34,202 nt of DNA from Bacteroides sp. Lineage in GTDB: Bacteria > Bacteroidota > Bacteroidia > Bacteroidales > Bacteroidaceae. Below, piece after piece: positions 15,764 to 22,996 of this stretch. Where the stretch lies: the NCBI GenBank assembly GCA_017621035.1, contig JAGATY010000001.1:1-34202 (forward strand). The letters are read 5' to 3'. The notes under the pieces are model-generated. The model was given only the letters and a program-made list of their open reading frames with translations, did not search any database and was not told the DNA's origin. The position numbers and the translations under genes are program-made. Within the stretch, counting starts at the first letter, position 1, and each line of letters begins with the position of its first letter.

Positions 15764-16531
15764 ATGAACAGACGTGAAATGTTGAAGCTGACGGGAGCTG
15801 CCGTGGCCGGAACCTCTCTCTTGGGGGTGCAGGCACTGGCGGGCGAAACGACAGGCACTGCTGAGGCAAAGAAAACCTCGGCGGGGAAAAAAGTATTGGT
15901 AATTGGCGCTCATCCCGACGACCCGGAGACTGCCTGCGGAGGCACCATGATGTTGTTGAAACAGGCAGGGTGGGAAGTGGTGTCGGTCTATATGACCCGC
16001 GGCCAGGGAGGCATAGAGGGTAAGTCGCACGACGAGGCGGCCGCCATCCGAACCCTTGAGGCAGAGGAGGCTTGCCGACTGCTGGATGCACGCCCCGTGT
16101 TTATGACGCAGATAGATGGTAATACGGAAATCAACAGACAACGCTATGCCGAGATGCGGGAGCTGATTGCGGCAGAGAAGCCCGACGTGGTATTTACCCA
16201 TTGGCCGATAGACTCGCATCCCGACCATCGGGTGTGCTCACTGCTGGTGTACGATGCGTGGCGCCGGCTGGGGTACAGTTTCGAACTCTTCTATTTCGAG
16301 GTGATGAGCGGTATGCAGACCCAACTCTTCTCTCCAACCGACTATGTGGATATCTCCTCTGTGACTGAACAGAAGCGTAAGGCATGCCATTGCCACGTCA
16401 GTCAGAACATGCCATGGATATATGGCGACTGGCACGACGGCATGGAACGTTTCCGCGGCCTGGAGTTCCACTGCAAGTATGCGGAGGCATTTGTCCATCT
16501 GCGCAGAAGTAACAGCGACATCTTCCCATAA
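15764..16531 (+). CDS. PIG-L family deacetylase with Tat-like leader
   Basis: This 255-residue protein is of the LmbE/PIG-L zinc deacetylase family. AHPDD (49-53) supplies the metal-binding His-x-x-Asp and the catalytic Asp. Glu56 in DPETACGG and SHPDHR (151-156) add further conserved residues. Members deacetylate N-acetylglucosamine-type substrates. The leader MNRREMLKLTGAAVAGTSLLG carries a twin-arginine-like motif (NRREMLK), a hydrophobic stretch and an ALA site near residue 26. Export in folded form, for example after metal loading, is therefore plausible (inference). It stands alone between the HU-like gene and a tRNA, so the context gives no substrate. Nothing looks truncated. No clear terminator was seen in the 99 bases that follow. 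Confidence 0.86.
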   Translation: MNRREMLKLTGAAVAGTSLLGVQALAGETTGTAEAKKTSAGKKVLVIGAHPDDPETACGGTMMLLKQAGWEVVSVYMTRGQGGIEGKSHDEAAAIRTLEAEEACRLLDARPVFMTQIDGNTEINRQRYAEMRELIAAEKPDVVFTHWPIDSHPDHRVCSLLVYDAWRRLGYSFELFYFEVMSGMQTQLFSPTDYVDISSVTEQKRKACHCHVSQNMPWIYGDWHDGMERFRGLEFHCKYAEAFVHLRRSNSDIFP

Positions 16532-16630
16532 AAAGGGCGGAAAGTAGCAAAATTCGTGTGAAAGGGAATCGGAAAAGGTAATTCGGAGTAGCAAAGCAGA
16601 GAGTGCATCCTTCTGACTATCGGACGGTTA

Positions 16631-16705
16631 TGGTAGCCCCGAGGGGAATCGAACCCCTATCTAAAGTTTAGGAAACTTCTATTCTATCCGTTGAACTACA
16701 AGGCC
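16631..16705 (-). tRNA. tRNA-Arg (anticodon CCT)
   Basis: The minus strand folds as a tRNA. The acceptor GGCCTTG pairs with CGGGGCT, with wobble pairs. The anticodon arm is GAAGT / ACTTT with loop TTCCTAA, giving anticodon CCT, which reads AGG. The T arm is AGGGG TTCGATT CCCCT. The discriminator A and a genome-encoded CCA follow. Without CCA it spans 16634-16705. Confidence 0.95.
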
Positions 16706-16736
16706 ATTATCCGGCAGAATGTGTGCCATACGGGTG

Positions 16737-16744
16737 CAAAGATA
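16737..16744 (-). promoter_or_regulatory. -7 box for tRNA-Arg
   Basis: The minus strand reads TATCTTTG, 32 bases before the mature tRNA 5' end. It lies within an 18-base segment, GCACTATCTTTGCACCCG, that is identical to the typA promoter core at 22914-22931. A TTTG lies 22 bases upstream. Confidence 0.65.
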
Positions 16745-16774
16745 GTGCATTCTCATTTATTTTCCGCAAAAAGT

Positions 16775-16805
16775 TTTGCCAATCCGATTAACTTTACGAA
16801 ATTTG
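16775..16805 (+). promoter_or_regulatory. Probable promoter of korAB
   Basis: TTTG (16775-16778) is followed after 19 bases by GAAATTTG (16798-16805), a one-mismatch -7 box. The spacing is ideal. The implied leader is about 45 bases. It is divergent from the tRNA-Arg promoter. Confidence 0.5.
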
Positions 16806-16857
16806 TTGCACTATTAGGAATTAACCTCAAATTATAATCTATAGAATTTCGTAAGTT

Positions 16858-18705
16858 ATGGCAAACGACATGACGGTTAAAGAACTGGATCAAGTGGTAG
16901 TCCGCTTCTCCGGTGACTCCGGCGATGGCATGCAGCTCGCCGGCAACATTTTCTCAACAGTATCGGCTACGGTGGGAAACGACATCAGTACTTTCCCCGA
17001 TTACCCGGCAGACATTCGCGCTCCGCAAGGTTCGCTCACGGGCGTATCCGGTTTCCAAGTACACATCGGTGCAGATAAAGTTTATACCCCGGGCGACAAG
17101 TGCGACGTGCTGGTGGCTATGAACGCTGCCGCACTGAAGACGCAGTACAAGTTCGCAAAATCTACAGCATGTATCATCATTGATACAGACTGCTTCCAAA
17201 AGGCAGACCTGGAGAAGGCGGCTTTCACAACCGACAATCCCATTGAAGAGATGGGCATCAAGAATGATGTGATTGCGGCACCTATCTCTCAAATGGTGAA
17301 GGACTGCTTGGCAGACAGTGGCATGGACAATAAGTCGATGCTGAAGTGTCGTAACATGTTTGCCGTAGGCTTGGTTTGCTGGTTGTTCAACCGTGACCTG
17401 AGCATTGCGGAGAACTTCATCCGTGAGAAGTTTGCCAAGAAGCCTGAAGTGGCTGAGGCTAACATCAAGGTTATCCATGCCGGTTATGACTACGGTCACA
17501 ATACACACAGCAGCGTGGCTCACACCTATCGCGTGGAGAGCAAGAGCGTGGTTCCCGGTCGTTACATGGACATCAACGGTAACAAGGCTACTGCCTATGG
17601 TTTCATTGCTGCCGCAGAAAAGGCAGGGTTGAAACTCTACCTAGGCTCTTACCCCATTACTCCTGCAACAGATGTGCTGCACGAACTCTCTAAGCATAAG
17701 TCTCTGGGCGTTAAGACAGTACAGTGCGAGGATGAAATTGCAGGCTGTGCATCGGCAGTAGGTGCTTCTTACGCAGGTGCGCTGGCAGTTACCTCTACCT
17801 CAGGCCCCGGTATCTGCTTGAAGAGCGAGGCTATGAACCTGGCTGTTATCATGGAGCTTCCGCTGGTGGTACTCGACGTACAACGCGGTGGTCCGGCAAC
17901 CGGTCTGCCCACTAAGTCGGAGCAAACCGACCTGTTGCAAGTACTCTTCGGCCGTAATGGTGAAAGCCCGATGCCCGTCATTGCAGCTACCTCACCCACA
18001 GACTGTTTCGATGCAGCTTATGAAGCCTCAAAGATGGCTCTGGAACATATGACTCCGGTGGTGCTTATTACCGATGCCTTCATTGCCAACGGTTCAGCCG
18101 CTTGGAAGCTTCCGAAGTTGGAAGAGTATCCTGCCATCGTTCCCCCGTTTGTGAAACCGGAAATGAAGGGCACATGGACTCCTTACCAACGCAACGAAGA
18201 GAACAATGTACGCTACTGGGCAGTTCCCGGTACCGAGGGCTTCATGCACATCCTCGGCGGTCTGGAAAAGGACAACAAGACAGGTGCCATCTCTACCGAC
18301 CCTGAGAACCACCACTTGATGACTGTTCTCCGTCAGGAGAAGATTGCCAAGATTCAGGTACCCGACGTGGAAGTAGAAGGCGACAAGGATGATGCCGACC
18401 TGCTTATCGTAGGCTTTGGCGGTACTTACGGACACTTGCATGCCGCTATGGACGAAATGCGTGCAGCAGGTAAGAAAGTAGCTCTGGCTCACTTCAAGTA
18501 CATCAACCCGCTGCCGAAGAACACCGCCGAAGTACTGAAGAAGTATAAGAAGGTAGTAGTTGCCGAACAGAACATGGGACAATTTGCCGGCTATCTCCGC
18601 ATGAAGGTAGATGGATTTGTTCCCTATCAATATAATGAAGTTAAAGGCCAGCCGTTCGTAGTAGCCGAGTTGGCAGAAGCTTTCACCGAAATCTTGAACA
18701 AATAA
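16858..18705 (+). CDS. korA: 2-oxoglutarate (2-oxoacid):ferredoxin oxidoreductase, alpha subunit (fused gamma-alpha)
   Basis: This 615-residue subunit fuses the gamma-type domain (FSGDSGDGMQLAGN at about 18-30) to the pyrimidine-binding alpha domain, starting near LGSYPITPAT (262-271). The alpha domain includes VQCEDEIAGCASAVGASYAGA, TSTSGPG and a GGPATGLPTKSEQ loop. With KorB it interconverts 2-oxoglutarate + CoA and succinyl-CoA + CO2, using ferredoxin, in the cytoplasm. In Bacteroides this probably supports reductive or branched TCA reactions. The TPP and Fe-S sites are in KorB, encoded 13 bases downstream. No separate ferredoxin-like delta subunit gene is present here. The exact 2-oxoacid cannot be proven; 2-oxoglutarate is the usual assignment for this fused form. 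Confidence 0.93.
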   Translation: MANDMTVKELDQVVVRFSGDSGDGMQLAGNIFSTVSATVGNDISTFPDYPADIRAPQGSLTGVSGFQVHIGADKVYTPGDKCDVLVAMNAAALKTQYKFAKSTACIIIDTDCFQKADLEKAAFTTDNPIEEMGIKNDVIAAPISQMVKDCLADSGMDNKSMLKCRNMFAVGLVCWLFNRDLSIAENFIREKFAKKPEVAEANIKVIHAGYDYGHNTHSSVAHTYRVESKSVVPGRYMDINGNKATAYGFIAAAEKAGLKLYLGSYPITPATDVLHELSKHKSLGVKTVQCEDEIAGCASAVGASYAGALAVTSTSGPGICLKSEAMNLAVIMELPLVVLDVQRGGPATGLPTKSEQTDLLQVLFGRNGESPMPVIAATSPTDCFDAAYEASKMALEHMTPVVLITDAFIANGSAAWKLPKLEEYPAIVPPFVKPEMKGTWTPYQRNEENNVRYWAVPGTEGFMHILGGLEKDNKTGAISTDPENHHLMTVLRQEKIAKIQVPDVEVEGDKDDADLLIVGFGGTYGHLHAAMDEMRAAGKKVALAHFKYINPLPKNTAEVLKKYKKVVVAEQNMGQFAGYLRMKVDGFVPYQYNEVKGQPFVVAELAEAFTEILNK

Positions 18706-18718
18706 ATACTGAATCACT

Positions 18719-19723
18719 ATGTGCGAATTTACAGCAAAAGATTATAAGAAAGGACAACCTCGCTGGTGTCCGGGTTGCGGTGACCACTTCTTCTTGGCTT
18801 CACTGCACAAGGCAATGGCTGAAATAGGCGTAGAACCCTGGAACATTGCCGTAATTTCCGGTATCGGTTGCTCTAGCCGTTTGCCTCACTACATGAATAC
18901 GTATGGCATGAATACCATCCACGGTCGTGCCGCTGCCATTGCTACCGGTTGTAAGGTGGCTAACCCGAACCTGACCGTATGGCAGGTATCCGGTGATGGC
19001 GATGGTCTGGCTATCGGTGGTAACCACTTCATCCACGCCAATCGTCGTAACATCAATCTGAACATGATTCTGTTGAACAACCGTATCTACGGTCTGACTA
19101 AAGGACAATACTCGCCGACCTCACCGCGTGGTTTCGTCAGCAAGTCTTCTCCTTACGGCACGGTAGAAGACCCGTTCCGTCCGGCAGAGTTATGTTTTGG
19201 TGCCCGTGGCCGCTTCTTTGCTCGCGCCGTTGCTACCGATGCAGCCGGTACAGTAGACATTCTGAAGGCTGCCTACAATCACAAGGGTGCCAGCGTATGT
19301 GAGATTCTGCAGAACTGTGTCATCTTTAACAACGGTACTCACGATTCTGTTTACAAAGCAGACGGTCGCGCCAAGAACGCCATCTACCTGGAACATGGTA
19401 AGCCCATGCTGTTTGGTGAGAACAAAGAGTTCGGTCTGATGCAGGAAGGTTTCGGTCTGAAGGTTGTTAAGTTAGGCGAAAACGGTATCACAGAGAAGGA
19501 TATCCTCGTTCACGACGCACACTGCCAGGACAACACACTGCAACTGAAGCTCGCTTTGATGGAAGGTCCCGACTTCCCCATCGCTCTCGGCGTTATCCGC
19601 GATGTAGAAGCTCCTACCTATGACGATGCAGTGGAAGCACAAATTGCAGAAGTCAGCGAGAAGAAGAAGTATCATAACTTCAACGAATTGTTGATGACCA
19701 ACGATACTTGGGAAGTGAAATAA
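18719..19723 (+). CDS. korB: 2-oxoglutarate (2-oxoacid):ferredoxin oxidoreductase, beta subunit
   Basis: This 334-residue subunit binds TPP and one 4Fe-4S cluster. The TPP/Mg motif runs from GDGDGLAIGGNH (92-103) to LLNN (118-121). Four Cys are placed as in two-subunit 2-oxoacid oxidoreductases: Cys17 and Cys20 in RWCPGCGDHF, Cys51 in GIGCSSR, and Cys200 in ILQNCVIFNN. It follows korA by 13 bases, so the two are one operon, and a terminator follows 29 bases after the stop. Electrons should go to a soluble ferredoxin encoded elsewhere. Confidence 0.94.
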   Translation: MCEFTAKDYKKGQPRWCPGCGDHFFLASLHKAMAEIGVEPWNIAVISGIGCSSRLPHYMNTYGMNTIHGRAAAIATGCKVANPNLTVWQVSGDGDGLAIGGNHFIHANRRNINLNMILLNNRIYGLTKGQYSPTSPRGFVSKSSPYGTVEDPFRPAELCFGARGRFFARAVATDAAGTVDILKAAYNHKGASVCEILQNCVIFNNGTHDSVYKADGRAKNAIYLEHGKPMLFGENKEFGLMQEGFGLKVVKLGENGITEKDILVHDAHCQDNTLQLKLALMEGPDFPIALGVIRDVEAPTYDDAVEAQIAEVSEKKKYHNFNELLMTNDTWEVK

Positions 19724-19751
19724 TTTTTGGTTCTTCATATTGTAGATTGGG

Positions 19752-19789
19752 GCAGGTAAGCATGAGCAATCAGCTTACCTGCTCTTTTT
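19752..19789 (+). terminator. Terminator of korAB
   Basis: A perfect 10-base stem, GCAGGTAAGC (19752-19761) with GCTTACCTGC (19773-19782), has an 11-base loop and is followed by TCTTTTT. Confidence 0.9.
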
Positions 19790-19891
19790 GTATGGGTGCC
19801 ATACACCTTATTATATATAGATAGGCATACATCTCATCTATGCGAGTCCTAAAAAAGAACGTGTCTAGTTAAGTGCGGGAGAAATTATCAC

Positions 19892-19899
19892 TATATTTG
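19892..19899 (+). promoter_or_regulatory. -7 box for the GH97 gene
   Basis: TATATTTG is a perfect TAnnTTTG, 40 bases before the ATG at 19939. It lies downstream of the first in-frame ATG (19873), so it excludes the longer reading. Confidence 0.6.
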
Positions 19900-19938
19900 C
19901 CACGCAGTTTATCTATCACAAACTTTAATTCATTACAA

Positions 19939-22083
19939 ATGAAACAACTACTCTTTATTACTCTTTTCGTGGGCTTGGCTTGGAGCCTATCTGCCCATGA
20001 GTTAACTTCGCCCAATGGCAATCTGAAACTTGATGTTACTGTGGATGCGAAAGGAACACCCGTTTACACGCTCCTCTACAAGAATCAAGAAGTTATCAAA
20101 CCCAGCCGACTGGGTATTGTGACAGATGAGGCCAACCTGACGGAGGGTTTTCAAATCACCAACACTGCAACCGCTAGCTTTGACGAAACCTGGCAGCCCG
20201 TGTGGGGTGAGTATGCCTCGGTGAGAAATCATTACAACGAGTTGGCTGTAACCTTCACCCAACCGCAACAGAAGAACCGCACTGTACTGGTTCGCTTCCG
20301 TCTGTTTGACGACGGTTTGGGCTTCCGTTACGAGCTTCCCATTCAAGAAAGCATGAACTATCTGACGGTTACCGACGAGGTGACTGAGTTCTGTCTGACG
20401 GGCAACCACCGGTTCTATTGCATTCCAGGCGATTACGATACCGACGAGTTTGCCTACACTGTAGCACCCATGACCGACATTGCAGAGGGCATGGTGAAGA
20501 ACTTGAGCAAACAGGGGCACTCTTACCGTGCCGACAGTCCTCTTTCTGTGCAAACCCCGCTGATGATGAAGTCGGCCGAGGGGCTTTACATTAACATCCA
20601 CGAGGCAGCGTTGGTTGACTATGGTGCCTTATTGCTGGATGTGGATGTTGAGAATACCACCCTTTCTGCCCACCTCACTCCCGACAAGCTGGGCAAACGC
20701 GCTTACCTGCAGCTGCCCTCCCACACCCCGTGGCGCACCATCATGGTTAGTGACGATGCTCGCGACATTCTTGCCTCACAGTTGGTTTACAACCTGAATG
20801 AGCCTTGTAAGATTGAAGACACCTCTTGGATTAAGCCCCAGAAGTTTATAGGTGTATGGTGGGAGATGTTTACCGGCGATGGCGGAACCTGGGCATACAG
20901 CGATTTCTACAAGGCTAAACCCGGCGTGACCGACTACAGCAAACTGAAGCCCAATGGTCATCACCCTGCCAACACCCAGAACGTGAAACGTTACATCGAT
21001 TTCGCAGCAAAGCACGGTATCGACGCAGTGCTTGTAGAGGGCTGGAATGAAGGTTGGGAAGACTGGGCTGCCTACCGCAAAGAACGTCACTTCCTCTACA
21101 CCAAACCCTATCCCGACTTTGACATCGACGAGATTCAACGCTATGCCAAAGAGAAGGGTGTCAACATGATTATGCACCACGAAACAGCCTCCAACGCTTC
21201 CGATTACGAGCGTCAGCTGAAGGATGCTTTTCAATACATGGTAGACCACGGCTATCACGCTGTGAAGACAGGCTACGTCGGCCCCGTCATTCCGCGCAAC
21301 GAGCACCACTCTTCACAATGGATGAACAATCACTATATCTATGTGGCACAAACCGCCGCTCAATACAAGATAATGATTGACAGCCACGAAGCAGTCCGCC
21401 CCACCGGACTCGGACGTACCTGGCCTAACTGGATGGCACAAGAGTCTGCACGCGGAGGTGAGTTTGAAAGCTTTGGCGGAAACGACCCCGAGCACACCTG
21501 CATCCTGCCCTTTACCCGTCTGAAGGGTGGCCCGATGGACTATACTCCCGGGCTTTTTGAAACCCGCATGTCCTATTATAAAGGTAACAACAAGAGCCAG
21601 GCAGGTACCACGCTGGCCAAACAGTTGGCCCTCTACCTCACCATGCCGTCACCCATCCAGATGGCTTGCGACCGTCCCGAGAACTACGACCGTTTCCCCG
21701 ACGCCTTCCAGTTCATCAAAGACGTAGCCGTAGACTGGAGCAACTCATGGTACCTGGAAGCTGAGCCGGCCGATTATATAACCGTGGCCCGCCAGGCTAA
21801 AGGTAAAGACGAGTGGTTTGTAGGAGCTATCACTGACGAGAACCCGCGCACAGCCACCGTAACCTTCAACTTCCTGCCCGCCGGCAAGAAGTTTGTTGCC
21901 ACTGTCTATGCTGACGGACGTGATGCCGACTGGAAGAACAATCCCCAAAGCTATACCATCCGCCAGGGAATCGTTACCTCCAAGAGCATCCTGAAACAGA
22001 AACTCGCCAGCAGCGGTGGTGCTGCCATCAGCCTGCGCGAAGCTACCCCGGAAGAGGCTCGCAAGCTGAAGAAGTTGAAATAA
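19939..22083 (+). CDS. GH97 alpha-glucosidase, inverting SusB type
   Basis: This 714-residue glycoside hydrolase family 97 enzyme has a signal peptide, MKQLLFITLFVGLAWSLSA. An N-terminal beta-sandwich (about 20-290), a (beta/alpha)8 barrel and a C-terminal beta domain follow. The acidic residues in HHET (Glu415), DSHE (Glu484) and GGEFE (Glu508) line up at a constant +24 offset with SusB Glu439, Glu508 and Glu532, the base and acid residues of the inverting alpha-glucosidase. The barrel segment VKTGYVG has Gly where retaining GH97 members have Asp. It should release glucose from alpha-glucans in the periplasm. The frame opens at 19873, but the promoter and signal peptide favour 19939. No SusC, SusD or regulator gene is adjacent. 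Confidence 0.92.
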   Translation: MKQLLFITLFVGLAWSLSAHELTSPNGNLKLDVTVDAKGTPVYTLLYKNQEVIKPSRLGIVTDEANLTEGFQITNTATASFDETWQPVWGEYASVRNHYNELAVTFTQPQQKNRTVLVRFRLFDDGLGFRYELPIQESMNYLTVTDEVTEFCLTGNHRFYCIPGDYDTDEFAYTVAPMTDIAEGMVKNLSKQGHSYRADSPLSVQTPLMMKSAEGLYINIHEAALVDYGALLLDVDVENTTLSAHLTPDKLGKRAYLQLPSHTPWRTIMVSDDARDILASQLVYNLNEPCKIEDTSWIKPQKFIGVWWEMFTGDGGTWAYSDFYKAKPGVTDYSKLKPNGHHPANTQNVKRYIDFAAKHGIDAVLVEGWNEGWEDWAAYRKERHFLYTKPYPDFDIDEIQRYAKEKGVNMIMHHETASNASDYERQLKDAFQYMVDHGYHAVKTGYVGPVIPRNEHHSSQWMNNHYIYVAQTAAQYKIMIDSHEAVRPTGLGRTWPNWMAQESARGGEFESFGGNDPEHTCILPFTRLKGGPMDYTPGLFETRMSYYKGNNKSQAGTTLAKQLALYLTMPSPIQMACDRPENYDRFPDAFQFIKDVAVDWSNSWYLEAEPADYITVARQAKGKDEWFVGAITDENPRTATVTFNFLPAGKKFVATVYADGRDADWKNNPQSYTIRQGIVTSKSILKQKLASSGGAAISLREATPEEARKLKKLK

Positions 22084-22153
22084 ACTGATAATGAAATAGT
22101 CGCGACTCTTGAAGTCTCCCTCCCGAATCTCTTCAGAGAGTACGCAACACACA

Positions 22154-22199
22154 TGCTGCCCGTTTGGAAAATAGTATCCAAGCGGGCAGCACTTTTATT
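22154..22199 (+). terminator. Terminator of the GH97 gene
   Basis: TGCTGCCCGTTTGGA (22154-22168) pairs with 22177-22191 over 15 bases with one wobble. The loop is 8 bases and CTTTTATTC follows. Confidence 0.85.
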
Positions 22200-22230
22200 C
22201 TCCCTGACCGGCACATTAAAAGAAACGATG

Positions 22231-22296
22231 CACAAGATGCCAACTCGTGCTGCACAAGATGGCATCTTATGCAACACAAGATGGCATCTTGTGCAG
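22231..22296. repeat. Three tandem 22 bp palindromic units (CACAAGATG/CATCTTGTG)
   Basis: Units start at 22231, 22253 and 22275, exactly 22 bases apart. Unit 3 is a perfect 9+1+9 palindrome, CACAAGATGGCATCTTGTG. Unit 2 differs at one arm base, and unit 1 is more degenerate. The array follows the GH97 terminator. The rest of the 22084-22499 gap holds only that terminator, a G-rich stretch (about 22300-22440) and the rpsO terminator; no credible gene was seen. Confidence 0.88.
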
Positions 22297-22430
22297 ATTG
22301 GGTACGTGTGTGCCGGTTCGTCGGTTTAAGAGCGGGGAGGCGGAAGTAGTGGTGTGGCGGGTGAGAGAAACGGGAGAGATGGTTACTCCGTGTGTGAGAG
22401 CGGGGTGGGAGGGGTGCGTCCCTCCGGTGG

Positions 22431-22476
22431 GGAGAAAAAGAAAGGAGGTTCTGCCCGTAAAAGGGGAACCTCCTTT
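22431..22476 (-). terminator. Terminator of rpsO
   Basis: An 11-base stem pairs AAAGGAGGTTC (22441-22451) with GAACCTCCTTT (22466-22476). On the minus strand a T-rich tail (TTTCTTTTTCTC) follows. Confidence 0.88.
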
Positions 22477-22499
22477 GCAATTCTTTTGCCGCAAGTAGA

Positions 22500-22769
22500 T
22501 TACTTACGCAAGCCAAGCTCTTTAACAATGGCACGGTAGCGAGTAATGTCGCGATCCTTCAGGTAGTTCAAGAGCGCACGGCGCTTACCTACCAACATTG
22601 TCAAGGCTCTTTCAGTACTATAATCCTTTCTGTTGAGCTTCAGGTGCTCAGTCAGATGAGCAATACGGTATGAAAACAATGCAATCTGGCTTTCTGCAGA
22701 ACCAGTATCAGTGTTAGACTTTCCGTACTTGCCGAAGATTTCTTGCTTTTTAGCAGCGTCTAAATACAT
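22500..22769 (-). CDS. rpsO: 30S ribosomal protein S15
   Basis: This 89-residue protein has the normal S15 length. It has the characteristic GSAESQIALFSYRIAHLTEHLK and the conserved RRALLNYLKDRDITRYRAIVKELGLRK C-terminus. It binds the central domain of 16S rRNA early in 30S assembly. It is a single gene with its own promoter and terminator. It is divergent from typA, another translation-related gene. In other bacteria S15 represses its own mRNA; the leader here (about 40 bases) shows no obvious mimic, and none is claimed. Confidence 0.97.
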   Translation of the reverse strand: MYLDAAKKQEIFGKYGKSNTDTGSAESQIALFSYRIAHLTEHLKLNRKDYSTERALTMLVGKRRALLNYLKDRDITRYRAIVKELGLRK

Positions 22770-22814
22770 AATGTTTAATAAATAAATAGTTTGTAATTAT
22801 CCCTTTCGGGGCTG

Positions 22815-22844
22815 CAAAGGTAAGCATTATCTTTTAGTCTGCAA
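22815..22844 (-). promoter_or_regulatory. Promoter of rpsO
   Basis: On the minus strand TTG (22842-22844) is followed after 19 bases by TACCTTTG (22815-22822), a perfect -7 box at ideal spacing. It gives a leader of about 40 bases. Confidence 0.75.
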
Positions 22845-22917
22845 TGTTTGGGTGACTTTTTTCTTTGAGTGACAGGCTTTTTTGGCTGCTTTTATCTCCA
22901 GTACCGAGGATTTGCAC

Positions 22918-22925
22918 TATCTTTG
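22918..22925 (+). promoter_or_regulatory. -7 box for typA
   Basis: TATCTTTG is a perfect TAnnTTTG, 71 bases before the typA ATG. It lies in an 18-base segment shared exactly with the tRNA-Arg promoter. No clear -33 TTG was seen. Confidence 0.65.
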
Positions 22926-22996
22926 CACCCGCAAATCTTCGGCAGTGGGGGTGGCTGTTGCCATCTTTCCGACCGAAATAATAGGTATTTGAGAAT

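Noticed and set aside
15528-16091. Long minus-strand open frame across the PIG-L gene start and the GACCCTC repeats
   Set aside because: It is antisense to a clear enzyme gene, is Pro/Arg-rich because of the G/C-rich repeats, and lacks family resemblance.
22133-22534. Minus-strand frames covering the 22 bp repeats and the G-rich stretch
   Set aside because: They cross the GH97 and rpsO terminators, overlap the end of rpsO, and owe their length to repeats.
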